Shown: positions 7,057-16,068 of the stretch, piece after piece
Layout: each line of letters opens with the position of its first letter
How positions within the stretch are numbered: position 1 is the stretch's first letter
From: Candidatus Cloacimonadota bacterium
GTDB lineage: Bacteria; Cloacimonadota; Cloacimonadia; Cloacimonadales; TCS61
Assembly: GCA_021735645.1 (NCBI GenBank)
Contig: JAIPGP010000014.1
Location: 1-54,342, forward strand
Reading direction: 5' to 3'
DNA length: 54,342 nucleotides
Notes under the pieces: generated by a model
The model's input: only the letters and a program-made list of their open reading frames with translations
Database searches by the model: none
What the model was told of the DNA's origin: nothing
Made by a program: the position numbers and the translations under genes

Positions 7057-8691
7057 TTATTCCACCCTGAATCGGAATACCTCTTCTTCTGCAAAATCAT
7101 ATTTTAAGGTTTTTAGCGGTTCTTTCTCAAGATCAAGCAGCTCTATTTTGCCATTTTCTCCCATTAATTCGGGATTGGATTGGCTATACCACCAATGCCT
7201 CATCATGCCATCTTCCGCTCTGTCTATAATTCGTAATTCATAATTCCCAGGTTCCAGTTCGATCAATTTCAGAAAGTCCTCATTATCTTCAAAGGCTGCT
7301 TTTTCATATAATACTCCTCCCACATCATTAGTAATATAAAAGGCATTTTCCTTTGCCCTGCCCAGTCCCTGGGCTTTTATGTGCAGATAGAATTTATTCG
7401 GTATGATCTCCGGTGCTACCACCTTTGAACTCAGGTAGTTATTATCAGGGTATACATCCTCTACCCCATTTGGCAGAGAGCATTTGGCATAGAAATCAAG
7501 ATTTGTGAAATCCAGCCAGTCTATGATCGGCAGGATAAGTGTATCTTTCTCAGTGAATTCCAAAACACCATTCCAGGTGTATTCGTATTTCTCTTCACCT
7601 TTTAATCCATAATCAATTTTAAGTGTTCTCAAGGTCTGGCTGCCGGAATTCCTGATCACTACCATAGGGTCTTTGATAATGGGGTTCACTCTACTGTATT
7701 CATCTTTTGCTGATGGGGCAATAATGTCATAAACCTCAGGATTTATCTCAAAATTAGGAGGTCCATAAGTGATAAGCTGATGCGTCTGTCGGAAATATCC
7801 ATTCTTCTCACCATTATCCCGGTACATTTCTATACTATAATCCAGGTGTAGTGTATCTCCTGGAGCAACTTGATCTGTGATCTCAAAGTCATATGTATCC
7901 ACCGAAGTCCCGGGACACCAGCCTGCGCGGTCAAACTGCCAGGTACCACCTTGTGGATAGACAGGATTATCTCCACAATTCTTCCAGACTATCCAGCGAG
8001 TGAGCACGTAGCCATCCACGTAATAGGTATGAGTTTTACGATCCCATTCACAGCAATTGCGCGGTCCTTCATGCCCATGCCCGGATATCCTTGCTCGCAG
8101 TTTATAGCCATAAGCCTGGGGATTTAAGATAATTTCTGTTTCTTTGAAGATGCTGTCCCTGGCGATAAGTTCATATTTATAATTTCCCCATTCATAAATA
8201 TTCTCCACGGAGATCACATCGCGAGGAGGAGTTCCCTCTATAAAGATAAATTTAAGGTCCAGAAGCTCTGACTGGCTCCCGGAGGACAGATCAACTTTAC
8301 CGCGCAGGAGTGGGGCGTAATCCGTAACATCATAGATATATGTAAAGCCGCATTCACCATTCAGATCAAGCCCGTTCCCATAAGGGGTAATGTAATTATC
8401 CAGTTCAAATACCTCCACAGTATCACCCACCGGCTTATGGATCAAAGTATAGGTGCAGTAATCCCATTCCCCGCAGGGAAAGCTGTCCTGCTTAGTGCGC
8501 TCATCACATTTCAAGGTGCGATACATCCAGATCTTTTCCCAGGTGCGCTCATCATCAGGAAATTCAAACACGTCCCGCCGCTTTTCTATATCATCAAATG
8601 TAATTGTCTGCACTATCAAAGAGTCACCCGCAGCGGAAAATAATGATCCAGTAATTTGCATCAAAAAAAGAAATATGATCAAGCTCTTCAT
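7057..8691 (-). CDS. secreted PNGase F-like peptide-N-glycosidase family protein
   Basis: A signal peptide (about residues 1-19) leads into a PNGase F-like fold: TWEKIWMYRTLKC near 50, CGEWDYCTYT near 73, ISGHGHEGPRNCCEWD near 205 and GTWQFDRAGWCPG near 250 all have counterparts in the N- and C-terminal jelly-roll domains of Flavobacterium PNGase F. That enzyme removes N-glycans from asparagine. A further ~200 residues form a C-terminal extension, probably beta-sandwich. The cysteine content fits an exported protein. With the fucosidase and GH3 enzyme at 27.8-31.9 kb it suggests glycoprotein glycan use. Exact substrate specificity is not established. Confidence 0.82.
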   Translation of the reverse strand: MKSLIIFLFLMQITGSLFSAAGDSLIVQTITFDDIEKRRDVFEFPDDERTWEKIWMYRTLKCDERTKQDSFPCGEWDYCTYTLIHKPVGDTVEVFELDNYITPYGNGLDLNGECGFTYIYDVTDYAPLLRGKVDLSSGSQSELLDLKFIFIEGTPPRDVISVENIYEWGNYKYELIARDSIFKETEIILNPQAYGYKLRARISGHGHEGPRNCCEWDRKTHTYYVDGYVLTRWIVWKNCGDNPVYPQGGTWQFDRAGWCPGTSVDTYDFEITDQVAPGDTLHLDYSIEMYRDNGEKNGYFRQTHQLITYGPPNFEINPEVYDIIAPSAKDEYSRVNPIIKDPMVVIRNSGSQTLRTLKIDYGLKGEEKYEYTWNGVLEFTEKDTLILPIIDWLDFTNLDFYAKCSLPNGVEDVYPDNNYLSSKVVAPEIIPNKFYLHIKAQGLGRAKENAFYITNDVGGVLYEKAAFEDNEDFLKLIELEPGNYELRIIDRAEDGMMRHWWYSQSNPELMGENGKIELLDLEKEPLKTLKYDFAEEEVFRFRVE

Positions 8692-8785
8692 GATCCCCCC
8701 GTTTTTTATCTATTGAAGTTATTGAAATCCCCATTCTTCGATAATTGTCAATAATTTTGTCTAATGCTCTTGAATCACCAGCTAA

Positions 8786-8925
8786 GTGCACGTGCACCGC
8801 CGGGTATTTCCAGGTGGGGTGCAGATAACGACCACTATCAATCGCTGAAAATATTACTGCTGATAACTGCCCGTAGTTCTCGCCCCACTTCCGGAATACC
8901 GTTAGCGGTGCAGGTCCTACTTAAT
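8786..8925. repeat. long imperfect inverted repeat with GTGCACGTGCAC palindrome
   Basis: A 12-bp perfect palindrome GTGCACGTGCAC (8786-8797) opens the element. The following arm GCACCGC...GGGTATTTCC...TGGGG (8794-8823) is the imperfect reverse complement of CCCCAC...GGAATACC...GCGGTGC (about 8891-8919), leaving about 65 bases between the arms. Such a fold suggests a structured RNA, a MITE-like element or a recombination site. No coding function is evident. Confidence 0.5.
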
Positions 8926-8945
8926 TAGTCAATTATCTTCAAAGT

Positions 8946-8998
8946 AACCCATTCTTCCCCAAACACTGGCTGCGTCGGTGTTTGGGGGAGGATGGGTT
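8946..8998. repeat. 21-bp stem hairpin
   Basis: The arm at 8946-8966 and the arm at 8978-8998 can pair over all 21 positions if two G-U wobbles are allowed, with an 11-base loop. Each arm contains a CCCCAAACAC or GTGTTTGGGG core. There is no T-run after it. It could be a terminator for an upstream transcript, a structured RNA or a palindromic repeat. Confidence 0.7.
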
Positions 8999-9130
8999 GA
9001 GAATATAATAAAATCCCAGGTAGTCGTTGCACTTCAACCAGGGGCTACAAATATATATCACCTGTGGTGAAAGCACTCAACATATATTGAACAGTATATA
9101 AATTCATTGAGAATAATATTTTTATAATTA

Positions 9131-9157
9131 TTGACATGTATCATATTGATATATAAT
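9131..9157 (+). promoter_or_regulatory. candidate sigma70-type promoter
   Basis: TTGACA at 9131-9136 and TATAAT at 9152-9157 are separated by 15 bases; alternatively TAATTT two bases further gives a 17-base spacer. It lies about 35 bases before the ATG at 9190. The match is good but the DNA is AT-rich, so confidence is moderate. Confidence 0.5.
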
Positions 9158-9189
9158 TTTAGATTAAGTTAAGAATAAAGGAAAAAGAT

Positions 9190-10539
9190 ATGACAGAAAA
9201 TAAAAGGCAGGCACTGATCAAACTTGGGGCAGATAAATTAGCTGATACGCTGATAGAGCTGGCAGAATCCTCCAATGAAGTTTATGAAATGATAGAAAAC
9301 CTTACAGCAACACCGGAAGAAAAAGTAAAGATTTTTAATAAGAAACTTGCCAGTCTTAAACGCTCAAAGAGAGTTATCTGGGAGAGAGAAAGTTTTAATC
9401 TTGCCAATGAACTTCAGCGACTGCTGGAAAATCTGGAAAATGTTGTAAAAGATCCTCTTACAGGTGTAAAACTTGTAACAAAGTTTATTGAAGCTGATGA
9501 ATATATTTTTAGTAGATGTGACGATTCCAGTGGAGTCGTTGGAGATGTTTTCGCAATTGAAGCTGTTGATCTTTTTTCTCAGTATGCTTCTCAATTACCT
9601 GATAAGGATAAACTGGAGAAGATTGTTCTTAAATTATTCAATAATAACGAATATGGAGTACGTGATACACTTATTGATCGTGCTGCTGAATACCTTCCTG
9701 AGAGGAATATCCGCAAAATGATCACTTACCTTCAGAAAAAGGCTGATAAAGAAACTGTTGAATGCGATAAAAGGCATTATTTATATCCAATTGAATCACT
9801 GGCAAAGCAAATAAGAGATGCAAAACTATTTGAAGAAACTAGAATTGAAAATTGGGGTGAATTGAAAATACCGGGAACCCTCGAACTTGCCCAAATACAT
9901 ATCAAAAATGAAGAGTTTGATAAAGCCCTTAACTTACTTAACATGATTCCTGCTGATAATGAATATATGAAGCATGAAAAAGATGAATTATTGAAAGAAA
10001 TTTATGCTAAAACAGGTGATAAAGCAGATTTGAAAGAACTGCTCTTTAACATTTTAAGAGAATCGCATCATATTGATAACCTTGATCAATACCTGAAACT
10101 TATCGGTAATGATAAACGTGACCAAGTGATAAATGACGAAATTGCTGTAATTATGAATTCTCTCTCTTTAAACTATGCAGATATTGAATTTCTACTTGAT
10201 ACAGATAAATTTGAGGAAGCGGAAGAATATATCCTAAAATGGTCTGATCAATTAAATGGCAGCTTTTATCATATTTTGATTCCCTTAGCAGAACAAATGG
10301 AATCCCAAAACCGTTATCTTGCTGCCACTACCCTCTATCGCAGCCTCTTGATCTCGATCCTGGAGCGTGGCTTTAACAAAGCATATTCACATGCGGTTAA
10401 ATACCTGAAAAAATTAGATATACTGGCACCAAAAATAATTGACTGGAAAGATAAAATGAACCACAAAGATTTCCTTGTTTTATTAAACAAAGATCATGGA
10501 CGCAAATCCAGCTTCTGGGAAAAATACAATCAGAAATGA
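9190..10539 (+). CDS. DUF6880-type helical repeat protein
   Basis: The 449-residue soluble protein is all helical. The block RCDDSSGVVGDVFAIEAVDL near residues 113-132 and YGVRDTLID near 155-165 are typical of DUF6880 proteins, some of which are linked to SWIM zinc-finger proteins. The second half contains TPR-like helix pairs (LELAQIHIKNEEFDKALNLL) and ends FWEKYNQK, the usual family ending. AAGGA precedes the ATG and a promoter candidate lies just upstream. No biochemical role is known to me. Confidence 0.72.
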   Translation: MTENKRQALIKLGADKLADTLIELAESSNEVYEMIENLTATPEEKVKIFNKKLASLKRSKRVIWERESFNLANELQRLLENLENVVKDPLTGVKLVTKFIEADEYIFSRCDDSSGVVGDVFAIEAVDLFSQYASQLPDKDKLEKIVLKLFNNNEYGVRDTLIDRAAEYLPERNIRKMITYLQKKADKETVECDKRHYLYPIESLAKQIRDAKLFEETRIENWGELKIPGTLELAQIHIKNEEFDKALNLLNMIPADNEYMKHEKDELLKEIYAKTGDKADLKELLFNILRESHHIDNLDQYLKLIGNDKRDQVINDEIAVIMNSLSLNYADIEFLLDTDKFEEAEEYILKWSDQLNGSFYHILIPLAEQMESQNRYLAATTLYRSLLISILERGFNKAYSHAVKYLKKLDILAPKIIDWKDKMNHKDFLVLLNKDHGRKSSFWEKYNQK

Positions 10540-10727
10540 AACAACAATTTCCCTACCGAAGATAAACTTGATAAATTAGCTAAGAAAACACACCTGACAA
10601 TATATTATTGATATATCTATAGCAGATACCAGTATTCTCTATAGCTGACATCCCCCAATATTTTCTTAAATCTTATCCTCTACAACTTGTTTCATCACTT
10701 CATTTCTATAAACAGTAAGGGATATTA

Positions 10728-11951
10728 TTATTCAGACCACTTTTCTTCTATTATAAACCTCAATTTCACACCCAGCAATTCTCCAACCTCGATTACCACA
10801 GCAACTTGAGGATATTTGTCGGTAGTACTGATCATTTTGAAAACATATTTCTCATCATCGATCTCTTTCCAATCACCACCACCAATATTTTCATATTTGA
10901 TCTCATTCAACTCATTGATAAGCTTTATATAGCAGGCTTTCATTTTATCTTTATCATTTTCGATAATTCCGTAGGCAGCCAATGCACTGTTTTCTTTAAC
11001 AGTATTGTAATCTATTTGTATCACATGCTTTTCCCCAACGGGTGGATCATCCATATATTCCCCAGGCAAATAATCATGACGATAATAAGTGGATTCATAT
11101 TCTTCCGGAAAATGTACTTTCAATTTCTGCAGCTTGTTATTATCATCCACATATTGATCTTCGTTATATAAACCTGTAAAATACACATTTGCAGCATCGA
11201 TGACTTTTCTAAAGGCTTTTTGGAAATTCTCCCGATATTCATCTTCTTCATTAGAGTTACTTGTTGAAGCATTATTCTCTGAACTACCTGTAAATAAATA
11301 ACTCGGCAGTATATCCTTATCAGCCTGAGAAATATGTCTCAATTCAATATAATCAGCTTCAAAAGCTTGAGCATTAAATACATTAAAGCCTAATTTGAAA
11401 CCTTGCAAAGTTTGTTCACCGAGCATAGTAACAAGTTCATCGTTTACAGCAAAATAGTAAACAGTAGAGAATTTAATAATTGTAAGCTTATTTGGTTTAT
11501 CTATATTTAAAGCATCCGAGGATGACCATTCCAAGACCTTTTTATGATCACCGTCTTCGTATTTTGTAATTCGGAAATATCCGTTATTCGTAATATCAAA
11601 AGTGTAATAATTATTCCCGTCTTTCACTCCAAATATCAAGCCAATAGCGTATTCATTTACACCACTGACATGCTGAATACTGGTTTCAATTACATATTGG
11701 TCCAGATTTTGGGTTGTAAGATCACTGTTAAAAATATGGAGGTTGCCAGATGCATCTTTTCCTTCATAATAAAATTTGCCATCTCTAATTTCAGCTTTTC
11801 CGCTTTCATCATTAAACAGATCCCAGTTATAGTTGTTGTTGTTAAAATCTTCTCTCAGAATTATTCCCTGTTTACTATCCTGTGGGCTCATTTGTGAAAA
11901 CAAAAATAATATTGAACCTAAAATCAAAATAATAATCAAAGTCTTTTTCAT
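10728..11951 (-). CDS. secreted protein with DUF1080/LamG-like N-terminal domain
   Basis: The ATG at 11951 was chosen over an upstream start because GGGGGAAATC precedes it and the next residues (KKTLIIILILGSILFLFSQ) form a clear signal peptide. Residues about 35-210 look like a concanavalin-type jelly roll of the DUF1080 kind (REDFNNNNYNWDL, AIGLIFGVKDGNNYYTF, YIELRHIS). A short low-complexity linker (SSENNASTSNSNEEDEY) leads to an unassigned ~160-residue C-terminal domain. It is probably periplasmic or outer-surface. Carbohydrate binding is a guess from the fold. Confidence 0.65.
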   Translation of the reverse strand: MKKTLIIILILGSILFLFSQMSPQDSKQGIILREDFNNNNYNWDLFNDESGKAEIRDGKFYYEGKDASGNLHIFNSDLTTQNLDQYVIETSIQHVSGVNEYAIGLIFGVKDGNNYYTFDITNNGYFRITKYEDGDHKKVLEWSSSDALNIDKPNKLTIIKFSTVYYFAVNDELVTMLGEQTLQGFKLGFNVFNAQAFEADYIELRHISQADKDILPSYLFTGSSENNASTSNSNEEDEYRENFQKAFRKVIDAANVYFTGLYNEDQYVDDNNKLQKLKVHFPEEYESTYYRHDYLPGEYMDDPPVGEKHVIQIDYNTVKENSALAAYGIIENDKDKMKACYIKLINELNEIKYENIGGGDWKEIDDEKYVFKMISTTDKYPQVAVVIEVGELLGVKLRFIIEEKWSE

Positions 11952-12039
11952 GATTTCCCCCTTTTTAGTCTGCTTCAGTAAATTTTTATGATAGATTTTG
12001 TAAAGTTTTTTATCGGAAAGAGTTAATGATGAATCCATA

Positions 12040-12132
12040 AGCCCCGATTGTGCGGGGGCTGCAAGGCCTGTTAGTACTTTTTACCTTAATCATAACGATT
12101 CTGGGCTATAGTTTCTTGTTACGAAGAATCGT
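12040..12132. repeat. two small hairpins in a divergent intergenic region
   Basis: AGCCCC at 12040-12045 pairs with GGGGCT at 12055-12060. ACGATTCT at 12095-12102 pairs with AGAATCGT at 12125-12132. They lie between the diverging genes starting at 11951 and 12225 and could form leader RNA structure. Neither is followed by a T-run. Confidence 0.4.
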
Positions 12133-12224
12133 CTGGTTCCGTCTTTCACGATAAATAAAAAAACGCAGGTAATTTTAATATTAGGTGTCTTAGATAATAG
12201 TTATGAAAAAATAAGGAGAAAGAA

Positions 12225-13454
12225 ATGAACTGTAAAAATTTTCCTGCCTTTCTTATTATATTGATCTTGCTAACTATCTCAGCAAGTTGTAGTAAGAGTA
12301 CCACCGAACCAAATGATAATAATATGTCAGATTTTCCTATTGCAGGGACAAATCAAACAACGTTTTATAACAATTTAGGAGAAATCTCTACCCCCGGACC
12401 TAATGACCCTTTTTATGGTCAGGATGCCACTTACCCCGATGCAGGAACGAGTTATACTGATAATGGTGACGGTACAATTACTGATAATATCACTGGACTA
12501 ATGTGGGTAAAAGCACGCGGCTCAAAAATGACCTGGGACGAAGCAGTTGCAGGTGCGTCTGCTAATGATACTGGTGGCTATGACGATTGGCGTATGCCCT
12601 CTATCCAGGAATTATATTCACTATTCCTGTTTAGCGGCAAGAATGGAAATAGTGTTTATTCAACCGAAGGATATGTGCCGTTTATAGATACTGATTATTT
12701 TGATTTTGAATATGGCAGCGGTATTGGCGACGAACGAATTATCGATTGTCAGGACTGGTCTGGTACGGAATACGTAAGCACTACTCAATACGATCAGCCT
12801 ACCGTATTTGGCGTAAACTTTGCCGATGGTCGCAGCAAAGGCTATAAGAAATTCCTCCCGCCAACCTGGACTGAACTGAACGACGAACTTTATGTTAGAT
12901 ATGTTCGCGGTAATACAGGATACGGTAATAACAATTTCCATAATAACAATGACGGTACTATCTCTGACCTGGCAACGGAGCTGATGTGGTCACAAAATGA
13001 CAGCAGTGAAGGGCTTGACTGGCAAGAAGCATTGGCTTGGGTTCAGACTCAAAACACAGCGAGTTATCTTGGTTACAACGACTGGCGGCTTCCCAATATA
13101 AAGGAACTCCACAGCATCATAGATTATACCAGATCACCAGAATCAACATCCTCAGCAGCAATCGACATCGATTATTTTACTTGTAGTACAATTACGAATG
13201 AAGCCGGTGAAGAAGATTATCCTTATTTCTGGTCTGGTACCGTTTTAGTTGATGGTCCAAGTAGAATGGGATGCTATATTCCCTTTGGAAGAGCAATGGC
13301 ATATATGGATGGTGTCTGGCAGGATGTTCATGGCGCAGGTTCACAAAAATCTGATTTTATGATTGGTGACCCGGCTAACTATCCTGAAGGGCATGGACCT
13401 CAAAATGATGCTGTCAGAATCTATAATTACGTGAGACTGGTAAGAGATATATGA
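12225..13454 (+). CDS. lipoprotein with two Lcl/DUF1566 domains
   Basis: A signal sequence ends in the lipobox-like ISASC followed by SKSTTEP, so the mature protein is probably lipid-anchored. Two DUF1566-type modules follow: GTITDNITGLMWVKA...YDDWRMPSIQEL (about 85-135) and GTISDLATELMWSQN...YNDWRLPNIKEL (about 245-300). This domain occurs in Legionella collagen-like protein C-termini and many surface proteins, probably for binding. AAGGAG precedes the ATG. The same kind of domain occurs without a signal peptide in the two large proteins at 22.6-26.9 kb. Confidence 0.82.
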   Translation: MNCKNFPAFLIILILLTISASCSKSTTEPNDNNMSDFPIAGTNQTTFYNNLGEISTPGPNDPFYGQDATYPDAGTSYTDNGDGTITDNITGLMWVKARGSKMTWDEAVAGASANDTGGYDDWRMPSIQELYSLFLFSGKNGNSVYSTEGYVPFIDTDYFDFEYGSGIGDERIIDCQDWSGTEYVSTTQYDQPTVFGVNFADGRSKGYKKFLPPTWTELNDELYVRYVRGNTGYGNNNFHNNNDGTISDLATELMWSQNDSSEGLDWQEALAWVQTQNTASYLGYNDWRLPNIKELHSIIDYTRSPESTSSAAIDIDYFTCSTITNEAGEEDYPYFWSGTVLVDGPSRMGCYIPFGRAMAYMDGVWQDVHGAGSQKSDFMIGDPANYPEGHGPQNDAVRIYNYVRLVRDI

Positions 13455-13524
13455 GATAAACTCAATTAACGAAAAAGGGCATTGATAAATGAGTATTAAT
13501 GTTTAAAGTAATAGAAAGGTTATT

Positions 13525-14079
13525 ATGAAAATAAAGCTATATTTAATTTTTGTCATTTTGGCAGTGTTATCACTCAATTTATATTCACAATCATCAGATA
13601 AAGAACAAGAATATCATTATAAAAACTCCCTGGAATTAAGTCCAATCTCTCCTTTAGTAAACATATATGGCATACAGTATCTTTATCAGGTAAATGATAA
13701 AGATGAACTGATCGCAGGATTATCATATATGAAAATAAAGTATGATTTTGGGAATACAAATGCCTCAGCATTAATTTTAGGATATAGGAGATACTTATGG
13801 AAAAATCTTCATATTGAATATCAATTATGGCCCACTTATGATAATTTTTATGAAAAAATTGAAGATAAATATTATCAAAGCTTTGATATTTGGAATGAAT
13901 TTAGATTAGGATATCAGTTTGATTTCAATATTGGGAATATTCCGTTTTACTCTACTTTGCAATGGCCTTTCGGTTTTGGATTATATGCAGGAAATAAGCC
14001 TGAAAGTTTTAAAGACTTTGAACAGGATAACAGATTCTTTTATCAATATCCATTAATATTTATTGGGATTAAGTTTTAA
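13525..14079 (+). CDS. exported beta-rich protein, probable small outer-membrane protein
   Basis: The 184-residue product has a signal peptide (KIKLYLIFVILAVLSLNLYS) and then alternating amphipathic strands with many aromatic residues, ending in a terminal phenylalanine (GIKF), as in small outer-membrane beta barrels. AAAGG precedes the ATG. It lies 70 bases after the lipoprotein gene on the same strand, so they may be co-transcribed. No family was assigned. Confidence 0.6.
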   Translation: MKIKLYLIFVILAVLSLNLYSQSSDKEQEYHYKNSLELSPISPLVNIYGIQYLYQVNDKDELIAGLSYMKIKYDFGNTNASALILGYRRYLWKNLHIEYQLWPTYDNFYEKIEDKYYQSFDIWNEFRLGYQFDFNIGNIPFYSTLQWPFGFGLYAGNKPESFKDFEQDNRFFYQYPLIFIGIKF

Positions 14080-14479
14080 TACTGCAACCGATTGTTAGCT
14101 AACCAGAAATAGCAGAATGAATCATATCCCACTTCTGCGAACAGTGTCACCTGCACCCAAATTGATATGTCCGCTAAGTCCTTAATGTCTGCATGCATCT
14201 ACGCGAAAATTGAGCCACCCTTTCTTAACTTCGTGTGTTAATCCGTGTTAATCTGTCTGATCCGCGTTATCTGTGTTCTATACTCACTCCAAATGAGACT
14301 CGGCAGGTGCAAGAAGAAACTTATTGACATTATAGTATTATTTTCCTATTTAAGATATTTTTAAAAATGGATTTGAAGATGGCTGGCTCAGTTGATAATG
14401 ATAATGAAAGGATTCTGAATTTTTGAATCCAGGTTTATTTAAATTATCAAGTTATAAGAGATGAAGCAGGAGTTGATTT
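14080..14479. other. 400-bp intergenic region with dispersed GTG-type repeat
   Basis: A 10-bp palindrome GTTAGCTAAC lies at 14094-14103. At 14228-14282 there is a copy of the dispersed repeat type (GTTAATCCGTGTTAATCTG...GTGTTCTAT) that also occurs at 41640-41685. No gene was seen. AGGAG about eight bases before 14480 serves the next gene. Confidence 0.45.
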
Positions 14480-15967
14480 GTGAATATAATAAAAAAATAT
14501 TTAGAAGATCGAAATCCAGAAGTAACCTTATTCTTTGGGTATGTGTCCTATATTATAATAGGAGTTATTTTTCTCTCTATATCTTTCTTTCGGCTTGCTC
14601 ATATCCCTTTCTTGGATAATTTATTCATCACTGTCTCAGCAATATCAACAACCGGATTAGCGACTATAAATATTGCAGAAAATTACAGTATTCTGGGACA
14701 AATTGTAATTTTGATCTTAATCCAGTTCGGTGGAATCGGGTACATGACTTTTGGTTCATTCATTATCCTTTCAACTAAACATAGTCTTTCGCAGGATCGT
14801 GAAGTAGTTCATAAAACTGCTTTCAGTCTCCCCAAAGAATTCAAGATCAGCAAATTCATCAAGAGCATTGTAGTTTATACTTTATCGATCGAGGTTATTG
14901 GTACAATATTATTATATTTCGCTTTTCGTGGTGATCCGCGGGTTAATCCTGTATGGAGTGCCTTCTTTCACAGTGTCTCCTCATTTTGTACTGCTGGCTT
15001 TAGCCTCTATAGCAATAGTTTTGAGTCTTACGCCAATAATACTTTTTTAAATCTTATAGTTTTTGCATTGAGTTTTCTTGGAGCAATTGGATATATTGTT
15101 ATGGTTGATGTCTGGCTTGTATTAAAAGGGAAAAAGGATAATATTACTTTCACGAGTAAGGTTATCATTACTACCACTATTACCCTTCTGATTTTAGGTA
15201 CTTTATTTCTTTTTACTGAAGCTTTTTTTAAGAATGATACAAGTTTAATCCGCGCCAATGTGTTGCTGCAATCTTTTTTTCAGACAATGACAGCTCTTAC
15301 TACTGTAGGTTTCAATACCGTTCCCATTGGTGCTCTAAAATCTTCATCCCTGTTTATCCTCACCCTGCTTATGATAATTGGTGCTTCCCCTTCAGGAACT
15401 GGTGGTGGTATTAAATCTACTACCCTAAGTGCGCTATTTGGAATCTTAGGCAGTATTTTCTCCTATAAAAAAGAATTTGTAAATTATAAAATTAAGCAGG
15501 ATAAGAAAGTTATTACAAGAAGCACTAAACATAATAAACTTCTTGGGGTTTTCTCTATAAAAAAACCAGAAGTTACTACCGAAGAAATCATTGAAAATGC
15601 TGATGATCTTGATTCTATATTTGGTGAAATATTCAAGATCAAACTGATGAATAGAACAATTCCTTTTGATAGAGTAATTTATGCAATTGCTAATTTCACC
15701 TTTTATTTTATCATCTTATTTTTCGGTGTATTTTTACTACTCACAATTGAAGATTTCAGCTTTGAAGCTATCTTCTTTGAGTCCGCCTCAGCACTCGGGA
15801 CTGTAGGCCTTAGCACGGGAATAACGTCTTCGCTTTCCGGGTTAGGCAAATTTGTTATTATTATTTTGATGTTTATCGGACGTATTGGTCCTCTTACATT
15901 TGGCATTGTTTTATTGAATCGAAGAAAAATCAGAACTATTAAAGAATATGAAGATATTGTAATTTAA
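14480..15967 (+). CDS. TrkH/KtrB-family potassium uptake protein
   Basis: The 495-residue integral membrane protein has about ten hydrophobic segments and the four pore loops of the superfamily: STTGLATI, SFCTAGFSLYS, TALTTVGFNTVP and SALGTVGLSTGI, each with the selectivity-filter glycine. It should carry K+ (with Na+ or H+ coupling) across the inner membrane together with a cytosolic TrkA/KtrA regulator, which is not in this window. The start is GTG at 14480 with AGGAG upstream. A long cytoplasmic loop (about residues 330-380) is charged and less conserved. Confidence 0.9.
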   Translation: MNIIKKYLEDRNPEVTLFFGYVSYIIIGVIFLSISFFRLAHIPFLDNLFITVSAISTTGLATINIAENYSILGQIVILILIQFGGIGYMTFGSFIILSTKHSLSQDREVVHKTAFSLPKEFKISKFIKSIVVYTLSIEVIGTILLYFAFRGDPRVNPVWSAFFHSVSSFCTAGFSLYSNSFESYANNTFLNLIVFALSFLGAIGYIVMVDVWLVLKGKKDNITFTSKVIITTTITLLILGTLFLFTEAFFKNDTSLIRANVLLQSFFQTMTALTTVGFNTVPIGALKSSSLFILTLLMIIGASPSGTGGGIKSTTLSALFGILGSIFSYKKEFVNYKIKQDKKVITRSTKHNKLLGVFSIKKPEVTTEEIIENADDLDSIFGEIFKIKLMNRTIPFDRVIYAIANFTFYFIILFFGVFLLLTIEDFSFEAIFFESASALGTVGLSTGITSSLSGLGKFVIIILMFIGRIGPLTFGIVLLNRRKIRTIKEYEDIVI

Positions 15968-16068
15968 AGTTCTTCACTCTGCCAGTCCAGCAAACTTTCC
16001 TTTGACACTACACCCTTCTTTTGTTTCCTTGATAAAGTATTGTTTAATAGTCTTTTCAAGGAGGATAG

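Larger units (their letters stand above)
8692..9189. other. 498-bp intergenic region with structured elements and a promoter
   Basis: The gap separates the divergent genes at 7057 and 9190. It holds a large dyad element (8786-8925), a very strong hairpin (8946-8998) and a candidate promoter just before the DUF6880-type gene (9131-9157); these are listed separately. No protein gene was seen. Confidence 0.6.

Noticed and set aside
10590-10670. CTATAG-flanked weak dyad followed by CATCCCCCA, similar words at 42850-42870
   Set aside because: The stem has several mismatches and the similarity to the other site is only about ten bases.
14094-14103. GTTAGCTAAC palindrome as an empty integron site
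   Set aside because: Ten bases without the conserved GGCAGTTCGG part or a hairpin around it are too little; it may be chance.
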